The notes beneath the pieces were generated by a model. That model was not told the DNA's origin, ran no database searches, and saw nothing but the letters and a program-made list of their open reading frames with translations. 64,000 bases of DNA from Sitta carolinensis (taxonomy: Eukaryota; Chordata; Aves; Passeriformes; Sittidae): assembly GCA_032173965.1 (NCBI GenBank), contig CM063292.1, positions 1,566,501 to 1,630,500 of the forward strand. The letters are read 5' to 3'. Positions 58,801-64,000 of the stretch are shown here, piece after piece (positions within the stretch are counted from its first letter, which is position 1; every line of letters starts with the position of its first letter). The position numbers and the translations under genes are program-made.

Positions 58801-61800
58801 AGTGCCACCAGTGCAGGGTGGAGCTGGTGCTGGGCTCGCCACAGGGGCACAGGTCCACACTCTGGACCTGGAATCACCCCCTGGAAGGAAGGCACCACTT
58901 CTCCAGCTGATGTTCTCCAGTGGGGATCAGCTGCTGGCCCAGCCGTGGGCTGGTGAGCACGTGGCACACAGAACTCCAAACTAAGGATTTTTGGGGAGGA
59001 AAAGGATTGAAACTCCACGTTCCTTAAAGCTGTTTCCTCCATTTCCTGATTTCTACTGACATGGTTTGATGGTTTTAATTCCCCAACTCAACAACATCCA
59101 ACCACCTGGAGTGCAAATATCAGATCCACTGGGAGGATGAGGAGGTGGGTACAGGAGTAAGAAACTTCCAGGGCCACAGAGTTGGTGGCAGAGGTAAGAT
59201 TATACAGCAAATTCCAGATTATCCCTAATTTGACTCTGATTTATTAAAAAAATAAGGAATAAAGGGCCACTTTTTGCATTTTAGAAGTGCCAAATAACCT
59301 AAACCAGGTTCAGATGTAGGTGCTGCCCTGTGACTCAAGTGTTTATTTCAGTGCTTTTAAATAATTTAAGATTTCTCTTTTGGCCTGAAGCAGTAAGTCA
59401 AGGGAAAGAGAAGCAGGATTTGGGATGCTTCAGTCAGCACCAAACTCCTGATGCCAAGCCCAGACCAGCCTGGATTCAGTGACATCAGGTGTTCAAAGAG
59501 ACAGAAAATCATCTCAAGCAATGCCAGAAAGGAAACTCTGCTTTTTCACACACCCTCAAGCCCAGATTTCCCCTTCCTATAATATTGATGGAGGGTTTTT
59601 TTTAATTTCAAAAAGGATCACTGCTGTATGTTTGGGTAACTCAGTGCTTAAATCATTAGAAAATAATTGCTGTCACCCCCAAAATAATCCAATATATCCA
59701 CTGAGTCAGCTGCTGGGGGGACAGGGGTCTGTGGCCTCGGAAGTTGGAGGAAGTGCAATGGAAAAAAAAAAAAAGGCAAAGGAAAATTTTCTTACAGTTG
59801 TAACAGTACTGGAATCAAAGACCTGCTTACCCATAGTTAATGTTTTCTTTGATGTCCACCTCCCTATAGTTATTCAAAAAAGAAAAAGGGATTCATGAAA
59901 CTACTGAGACAACTCCACATGTCACAAGACAGTGCTTGAAAGCATTTTCCACATCCCAGCTGCACTTCCAGGGCTCAGTTGGCTGCAAGGTGTCCAACTG
60001 GGCAATAAATTGTGTGTGTGAGGGAGAAAAATCAGCATTTTCTAGAGTTTACAGCAGCAGATTCATAACTTTACCCTTCACACACAAGGGAAATATTTTA
60101 ATGCCACAGGCTTCTCACACAGCCTTGAATTTTCAGGAGTTCCAGTTGTTGGATGACTTTTGTTTAACAATGGTTATGTGCAAGATGTTTTTTTCTGGAC
60201 TATATGAAACCCAGGCCTGTTCTTTACAAATCCTCCATCAGAGAGGCCCAAAATGCTACAGGTACATTTTACAGGACAGTCATAAAATAAAGTTAATGGA
60301 TGAAGAGCCCCCAGAACTTTGGGGATAAACCCCAGGTGCCTCTGAGAGGAACACAAGGCCAAGATCCAGAGCTAATTAAACTCAGGAAAATATGAATATT
60401 TTAGAAATTTCTTTTCTTTCAGGCTGCAGAACTGAGGACAGGGGTTTTTTAAAAAATTAGGGGAAGGAATTGCACTCCAGAGCAAGTCAGAGAATATTGA
60501 ACAAAAGCTTAATCTACTCCTTTCCAGAGTTTTTTTTTTTTGTAATTCATCCATTCTAAAATAAACAGAACTAAGCCTTGCAAACCCTCTGGGAGTGGAA
60601 ATATTTCCATAATCTGTCCATGTAGGAAGAACAGAGGATGCACGAGCAAGGAGACACAAATCCACCTGCATTCCTGCAGGAACCAAGCCTCTTTCCCAAA
60701 AATTCTCTTCCCATTCCTTTTCTTGCCTCAAGAACTACCAAACAATTTCCCAGAGCTGGGCTTGAGGTCTCCAACACTTTCGATTTTACCTTAAAACCCC
60801 AATCACCTTAAATTTAGGGTACTTGCTGTGGCCAGGTACCAGCTTTGCTTCTGCCCAGTGCCCAGTTTAACTGGGAGCAGTTGAGGTGTTTGTTAAACCA
60901 GCTCTCCACAGGAAGGCCCAGCTGGGGCCAGCAGCTCCTGCACCCTGAACACGCCCCAACTTCGCTGGAATATTTTTAAATTCTCATGGTTGGGACAAGA
61001 AAAAAAAAAAAAGAGGGGAAAAAAAGCTGCAAGAACACACTGGTGTGAGGGAGAGAGCCCAGGAGGGAGCAGAATTCCAAAGAAACTGGAGGCAGGGAAG
61101 GATAAAGGAGACCAGGAAAAGGGAGGTGGCCTTGACCTGGAGCGAGCGGAGGCGGCTCAAGCTTTTACCCTCCCAATTCCTGGGAGCTGTTCCCACGTTT
61201 TGGGGTGACATTCCCCTCGGTGTGGAGGGAGGGGTGAAGCCCAGGCAGGTCCCTGCACTGCATTCCCCCCCAGCTTTCCCTGGAGCAAGGCCAGGGCTGT
61301 CTCTTACGCAGGGTCCCGGACGTCTCTGGTGATGCGGTAATTCCAGTCCCGGAAGAACTCGTTCTCCTTGTCGAATTCCCGCTCGTCCTCCCCGATGGTC
61401 ACAGTGAATCTCTTCTCCTCAAAGTCAGGCTCCTGCTCTTTCCTCATGGTTGCTTTTTTTAATACCTGTCAGAGCACAGAAAGGGCGTGAGCAGAGAAAT
61501 CGTCGCGTTAAAAACCCCGCCCTCGCTGGCTCGGGTCTGTCTGAGGCTTCTGAGTTTCTAAAACTCTGGGGTTTTCCTGATGTTTTCGTTTTCTGAAACT
61601 TGTTCCCAGAACTTAAAACATAAACATCAAGATTATTTTTGTAACGATACTCATGTTTAAAGTTCTTTCTGTAAGACAAACTTTCTCTTAATGTCCCTCT
61701 AGTTCAACCAGCGTGAACCAAGGAGTTGTCTTTCATTCGCCAAACACGATGATCAAAAATAGATAAAATATATAAAAATATATAAATAAAATATATATAA

Positions 61801-62940
61801 AATAAAAAGAATATATAAAAATATACAAAATATATAAAAAAGAAGCATCATTTGAAATAAGCAGAGTCAAATTTGTCTCTCCAAGATCTTTAGAGAAATT
61901 TCGTGTTGTGTTTTATTCACCACAGCAACAGCCCTCGGGAGATTTCCTGCAGCTGGAGCCATCTTCTTCCCTCAGGAAAAAGTCCTGGATACTGAACTTT
62001 TCCTGCTCAATTCCCTATTCCAGTAGGAAACAGGAGTTTTCCCTGTTTTTTTCCCACTGCAGTGATCACAAACTGCAGAAAGAGGTACTGGAGGGAGGGA
62101 AATTGGATCAAAGCTTTGCTTTGTGGAGGGCTGAACTTGAGGGCCACAAATTCCCACGATTTTTAAAATATTAACCTCCTCCCCCAACCTGGATGTGAGC
62201 TCCTCTTGGCTGTCTAACAAGTGTGATGTACAACAAAACATAATTAATAGGTTAAAGGCAAAAGGAGTAGAGAAAGAGCAGGACACTGGTGCTCCAAAAG
62301 GAGCTTTTCCAGAGGATTTTGGAGGCAGGAATTTACCTCTTTAGCGTGCCTGAGTCCCCTCTCCCAGGCACTTTCTGTTGGAGGGTCTGGAGGAGGTGGA
62401 GGTAAGATTTCATCAACCACTGGGCCTCCCTGTGAAAGGTGAGGAGAGCAGCAGAAGACACCTGAGTTAGTTTTAAACTTAAATTTCTTTTCTTTGTAAA
62501 GCTACCTCGGAGTTACTCCAGAGATGCCTCAGCAAGACTAAGCTGGGAAACCACGGAAAATTACCCCCCTCTACTGGCAACTCCAAGATCTCCACGTCAA
62601 AAAAAATCCCACATCCAGCTCTGGGTTGAATTTTGCAAGAAGAAAAGGAGAACAATCACAGAAGTGTGGGATGGTTTGGGTTGGAAGGGACACTTTCCAC
62701 CAGACCAGGCTCTCCAACCCCCCCCTTGGAACCCTTCCAGGGATGGGGAGGGTGGTGCAGAAGCCATAAATGCACAGCAGAGGTTCCATACCCAGGGGTT
62801 GGCTGGCATCAGGGGGTGAGGGCCGATGGGAGGGGCTCCATTGGGGGAGAAGGGCTCAGGTTTGGAGATCAAGGAGTAATTTCCCTTGTCGTTCACGCCG
62901 GGGTGGATGAAGCGACAGTTCATGCCCCAGGTGCAGTGGC
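28434..62940 (-). CDS. ZC3H18: ZC3H18, CCCH zinc-finger nuclear RNA-processing factor (5' end beyond window)
   Basis: Nuclear adaptor joining the cap-binding/ARS2 complex to the NEXT-exosome pathway and to mRNA maturation. Exons in order: 62940-62792, 62429-62337, 61465-61308, 57384-57267, 55086-54794, 42613-42413, 40967-40842, 39524-39423, 37418-37276, 36635-36483, 34508-34354, 33748-33552, 32513-32417, 30396-30300, 28635-28434. Seen: second half of the CCCH finger (CTWGMNCRFIH), EKRFTVTIGEDEREFDKENE, DPYYDYEIERFWRGGQYENF, a long Arg/Glu/Asp-rich exon, RADEWKDPWRRSKSPKKK, Ser/Arg-rich exons, DSEDMYADLASPVSSASSRS, HKEIKLTLLNK, and a C-terminal coiled-coil-like LSRREELLKQLKAVEDAIARK ending KIPGKV. 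About 761 residues lie in the window; the N-terminal acidic part and the first finger cysteine are outside. The 39423/37418 junction is out of phase by one base, best explained by a lost G at the donor. Confidence 0.96.
28735..29010. repeat. 58-bp tandem repeat in the last ZC3H18 intron
   Basis: Five units of TTTTAAAGAGGTTGGAGACA, CGAGTGGGGTTTGTTTTCTG and a T run, differing mainly in T-run length. Confidence 0.92.
29026..29305 (+). mobile_element. LTR-like interspersed element, copy 2
   Basis: Best-preserved copy: opens CTGGTTTCAGGCCTGATG, TATA box GTATATAAAAGAGAA near 29222, then AATAAAAGG near 29246 and TTCTGAAATCAC near the end. The TATA to poly(A) signal spacing is LTR-like. It lies directly against the 58-bp repeat. 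Confidence 0.6.
29735..30200. repeat. GAGACTGGGGGAGATGG minisatellite
   Basis: About 25 units of GGGAGAGACTGGGGGAGAT with 11 to 17 base variants, in the last ZC3H18 intron. It drives long purine-rich open frames on both strands that are not genes. Confidence 0.95.
31130..31260 (+). mobile_element. CR1 3' end fragment, sense
   Basis: GAAGTGTCCAAGGCCAGGCT, TTGGAGCAGCCTGGGCTAGT and GGAAGGTGTGCC in CR1 order, ending in CTGTGCTTCTGTGACTT. Confidence 0.85.
31915..32130 (-). mobile_element. CR1 fragment, antisense
   Basis: Antisense CR1 words: AAGCTTTAGCCCAGCACCAC, CACTTCCAGGGATGGGGAGT, CTAATATCCAACCTAAAGCT. Confidence 0.85.
34035..34130 (+). mobile_element. CR1 3' end fragment, sense
   Basis: GATGTGGCACTGGGTGCCAT, then CTTGGAGGTCTTTTCCAACC and TGGTTATTCTGGGACTTTG, the standard CR1 3' terminus. 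Confidence 0.85.
34885..35020 (+). mobile_element. CR1 3' end fragment, sense
   Basis: GTGTTCAAGCCAGGCTGGAC, ACAACCTGGTCTAGTGGAAG, then GAGCTTCAAGCTCCCTTCCA. Confidence 0.85.
35021..36055. other. ZC3H18 intron sequence without recognised content
   Basis: Ordinary-composition intron between exons 36635-36483 and 34508-34354. No exon, repeat array or RNA gene was recognised. Confidence 0.5.
36060..36305 (-). mobile_element. CR1 fragment, antisense
   Basis: GGAATGGTTTGGGCTGGAAG, CACTTCCAGGGATCCAGGGG, CCATCTAAACCTCCCCTCTA, in antisense CR1 order. Confidence 0.9.
36811..36925. repeat. 32-bp tandem repeat in a ZC3H18 intron
   Basis: Three to four near-identical units of GGGAATGCTGTTCTGGGATG plus GGGAATAGCCCT. 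Confidence 0.95.
37525..37650 (-). mobile_element. CR1 fragment, antisense
   Basis: GGAATGGTTTGGGCTGGAAG, GGGACCTTAAAAATCATC, CCATCCAACCTGGCCC. Confidence 0.9.
38140..38350 (-). mobile_element. CR1 fragment, antisense
   Basis: GGAATTGGTTGGGTTGGAAA, CCCCCTGCCATGGGCTGGGA, CCAGGCTGCTCCAAGCCCC. Confidence 0.85.
39165..39350 (-). mobile_element. CR1 fragment, antisense
   Basis: CAATGGTTTGGATGGGAAGG, CCCCAGGCTGCTCCAAACCC, CCTTCCCAATATTCCATCTA. It lies just 3' of exon 39524-39423 on the transcribed strand. Confidence 0.9.
40970..41268. repeat. 30-bp tandem array in a ZC3H18 intron
   Basis: Ten almost identical units of GAGAAATATTAACATTCAGA plus GTGTCCTGAG, beginning 3 bases upstream of the exon 40967 acceptor. 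An open frame repeating INIQSVLRRN is a by-product of the 30-base period. Confidence 0.97.
41275..42330. repeat. 32-bp tandem array in a ZC3H18 intron
   Basis: About 32 units of CATGATCCCTGTGAGGAGAA plus CCCAGAACCTGC; the right half is more uniform than the left. It directly follows the 30-bp array and ends about 80 bases from exon 42613-42413. Confidence 0.97.
44690..44875 (+). mobile_element. CR1-like fragment, sense
   Basis: GGAGATCAGGGCAAGGTTCC, TCCAGGAGGGTTTGGACACT and GTGTCCCTTCCAGCTCAGGA fit a diverged CR1 3' region. Confidence 0.7.
47298..47670 (-). mobile_element. CR1 fragment, antisense, long
   Basis: GAATGGTTTGGGTGGGAAGG, CCTTCCCAATATCCCATCTC, GGAAGCCATTCCCTGTGTGC, TTCAGCTCTCCTGGAGCCCC in order. 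Confidence 0.92.
49060..49262 (-). mobile_element. CR1 fragment, antisense
   Basis: AACCACTGAGGTTGGAAAAG, CACCAAGTCCAACCTGTGCC, GGGATGGGGACTCCACCACC, CCTGATGTCCAACCTGAGCA. Confidence 0.9.
49480..49745 (-). mobile_element. CR1-like fragment, antisense
   Basis: AACCCTCCTGGAGCTCTGGC, CCCTAAAATCCAACCTAACC and CAGCCATTCCCTGGGTCCTG in order. Confidence 0.75.
50296..50600 (-). mobile_element. CR1 fragment, antisense
   Basis: GAGTCATGGAATGATTTGGC, CATTTCCAGGGATCCAGGGG, CCAATCTAAACCTCCTCCCT, TCCTGTCACTCTATGCTCTT. Confidence 0.92.
50980..51510. repeat. Compound 33/51-bp tandem array
   Basis: Units combine TGTGCAGGAGCTCTCCAGGC, TCTGTGGAATTTTTCTCCAG and TATGTGGAGGATTTTTCTCC in higher-order patterns. 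Several frames stay open but show no homology. Confidence 0.93.
52050..52250 (-). mobile_element. CR1 fragment, antisense
   Basis: GGGTCCCTTCCAACGTGGGC, CTTCCCAACATCCCATCTAA, CTTAAGGCCATTCCCTCTTG. Confidence 0.85.
53228..53342 (-). mobile_element. CR1 fragment, antisense
   Basis: AAATCATGGAATGGGTTGGG, CCCCCCTGCCACGGGCAGGG, CACTAGGTCAGGTTGCTCCA. Confidence 0.9.
53995..54775. repeat. 34-bp tandem array beside a ZC3H18 donor
   Basis: About 23 units of CCCAAATGCCCAGATCCCAG plus CACACACTCACCAT, with CACTCTCCAGT variants. It ends about 18 bases downstream (in transcript sense) of the donor of exon 55086-54794. Confidence 0.96.
55190..55610. repeat. 20-bp tandem array upstream of the Arg/Glu-rich exon
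   Basis: About 20 units of CTGGAGATCAATCAATAAT with GATCGATC variants. Confidence 0.95.
56255..56412. mobile_element. Fold-back element made of LTR-like ends
   Basis: Two 36-base arms in inverted orientation: left TGTAGTCTGGTTTCAGGCCT continuing GAAGTTTCTGGTTTTC, right its reverse complement with two mismatches. About 85 bases lie between them. The arms match the 5' end of the LTR-like copies at 5.3, 29.0 and 61.5 kb. Confidence 0.7.
56460..57015 (-). mobile_element. CR1 LINE fragment, antisense, longest in window
   Basis: AGGTTGGAAAAGACCTTTAG, CAACCCTCAGCCCAGCACCA, TCCTAAAATCCAATCTAATC, TGAGCCTCCTTTTCTCCAGC and AGAATTCCAGGTGTGGCCTC in antisense CR1 order. Confidence 0.93.
57765..58835. repeat. 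94-bp tandem array in a ZC3H18 intron
   Basis: About eleven units, period 94, with GGGATTGGAAGGCATGGAGA, CCCCCAGATCCCTGCAGTGA and CCACCAGTGCAGGGTGGAGC. Units from about 58180 to 58700 are nearly identical; one unit near 58030 is disrupted, and some have a 6-base CCCTGT insertion. Confidence 0.98.
58836..61307. other. ZC3H18 intron, no recognised element
   Basis: AT-richer unique intron between the 94-bp array and exon 61465-61308. No exon, array or RNA gene was recognised. Confidence 0.45.
61516..61875 (+). mobile_element. LTR-like interspersed element, copy 3, with expanded TATA tract
   Basis: Diverged relative of 29026-29305: GGTTTTCCTGATGTTTTCG, then AACTTTCTCTTAATGTCCCT, CTTTCATTCGCCAAACACG. 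The TATA region has grown into a TATATAAAA-type microsatellite (61758-61840), followed by AGCATCATTTGAAATAA. Confidence 0.55.
62668..62755 (-). mobile_element. CR1 fragment, antisense, short
   Basis: GGATGGTTTGGGTTGGAAGG, then CACCAGACCAGGCTCTCCAA and CTTCCAGGGATGGGG. It lies in the small intron between two ZC3H18 exons. Confidence 0.88.
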
Positions 62941-63131
62941 CTGTGGGAACACACAGCTGTTAGATCATCCCTGCTGCACCTCAGCCCCACAACCACCAAA
63001 ATCCCCCTCAGGCATTCCAAATCCTGCCAGGAGCAACGTTGTTTGAGGGGTTCCTCCTCTGCAGCTTGGGTGGGATTCACCTGGTTTCACACACGTGCAG
63101 AGAGATTTGTCACTGTCCACCTGCCAGAGGG

Positions 63132-63770
63132 GACCAGACACAGATGGATCAGTGTACCAGAACCTTATTGCAGTGGGGAAAAGTGGGGAAAACACACACT
63201 GTTTAAATGTAGAAATAAGCTTATGAGATCCTCATTTGTTAATGACAAATTTCCAATTAGGAGCTCAGCTTTTCCCAGGAAAACTGAGAGCAAAGCAAGC
63301 ACCACAAAAATCCCCATCAGGAATTTAAAATCCTTCCAGGTGTAATGTTAGGATCCAGACACAGATGGATCAGTGTACCAGAACCTTACTGCAGTGGGGA
63401 AAAGTGGGGTAAACACACACTGTTTAAATGTAGAAATAAGTTTATGAGATCCTCATTTGCTAATGACAAATTTCCAATTAGGAGCTCAGCTTTTCCCAGG
63501 AAACTTGAGAGCAAAGCAAGCACCACAAAAATCCCCATCAGGAATTTAAAATCCTTCCAGGAGTAATGTTAGGATCCAGACAGATCAATTACCAAAACCT
63601 TATTGCAGTGGGGAAAAGGGAGGGATGGACACACACTGCTAATTAAATGTAAGAATTAGCCTATGAGAGCCTCATTTTTTAATGACGAATTTCCAATTAG
63701 GAGCTCTGCCTTTCAACAGGAAACCTGAGAGCAAAGCAAGCACCACAAGCACCAGAGCATCCCAAACAAA
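63132..63770. repeat. 221-bp segment repeated three times in tandem
   Basis: The unit starts with CCAGACACAGATGGATCAGT at 63134, 63355 and (diverged) 63576. Copies one and two are nearly identical; copy three has small deletions. The open frames across it repeat the same peptide and are not exons. Confidence 0.97.
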
Positions 63771-63794
63771 ACCGTGGTGAGGCAGGGAGCAGAA

Positions 63795-63990
63795 TCATGG
63801 AATGATTTGGGCTGGAAGGGCCTTAAAGCCTATCCAGTTCCAATCCCAACACCTTCCACTCTCCCAGGTTGCTCCAAGCCCTGTCCAGCCTGGCTTTGCA
63901 CCCTTCCAGCGATGGGGCAACCACAACCTCTCTGTTTTATTCCAAAAATCCCTGCAAATTTACCTCCTCCAGGCTCACCAGGCTGAGGGC
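63795..63990 (-). mobile_element. CR1 fragment, antisense
   Basis: CATGGAATGATTTGGGCTGG, GGCCTTAAAGCCTATCCAGT, CCCAGGTTGCTCCAAGCCCT. Confidence 0.9.
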
Positions 63991-64000
63991 AAAACCCTTT

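Noticed and set aside
57679..58858. Regular 94-bp repeats considered as a CRISPR array
   Set aside because: There are no repeat/spacer alternations; the whole 94 bases repeats. The sequence is avian nuclear DNA.
63043..63566. Repeated small frames reading HRWISVPEPYCSGEKWGKHT
   Set aside because: They arise from the 221-bp tandem copies, lack splice sites in phase with ZC3H18, and match nothing recognised.

Overview
The window is vertebrate nuclear DNA, almost certainly from a bird. It is a compact, very GC-rich block of intron-containing genes with short introns, many minisatellites, and CR1 LINE fragments as the main interspersed repeat, as on avian microchromosomes. Six genes are recognised from spliced translations: CTU2 (minus, 3' end off the left edge), RNF166 (+), MVD (+), CYBA (+), IL17C (minus) and ZC3H18 (minus, 5' end off the right edge). 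Read right to left this is the order around human 16q24 (ZC3H18-IL17C-CYBA-MVD-SNAI3-RNF166-CTU2) with matching relative orientations; only SNAI3 is not seen. The species cannot be fixed from the sequence.

Layout. 1-2545: CTU2, sharing a GC-rich divergent promoter (about 2546-2786) with RNF166. 2787-9.99 kb: RNF166 and a roughly 2 kb 3' UTR. 10.38-15.77 kb: MVD, with a promoter carrying CCAAT, E-box and GC-box motifs and an intron 3 swollen by a 2.2 kb array of an 18-bp unit. 16.8-19.9 kb: CYBA. 20.7-27 kb: IL17C, running toward CYBA, with a large first intron of minisatellite and microsatellite DNA; its short first exon and TATA box are proposed near 26.7-26.93 kb. 27.6 kb to the right edge: ZC3H18, fifteen coding exons here, with introns full of tandem arrays, CR1 pieces and LTR-like elements.

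The genes do not form a pathway. CTU2 serves tRNA thiolation, RNF166 is a RING ubiquitin ligase, MVD is in sterol and isoprenoid synthesis, CYBA and IL17C are innate immune genes, and ZC3H18 is a nuclear RNA-processing adaptor. The block is a conserved neighbourhood, not an operon.

The strongest unexpected signal is technical or evolutionary rather than a new system. Otherwise intact exons of four genes each need one extra base at least once to keep the conserved reading frame; the lesion is always a net loss of one base, and in most cases sits in a run of G or C. A degraded second copy of MVD exons 4-5 is embedded in the intron 3 array. Together these suggest consensus error in GC-rich repeats, with real local duplication as the alternative. 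No CRISPR array, tRNA, rRNA or intact mobile element was found.
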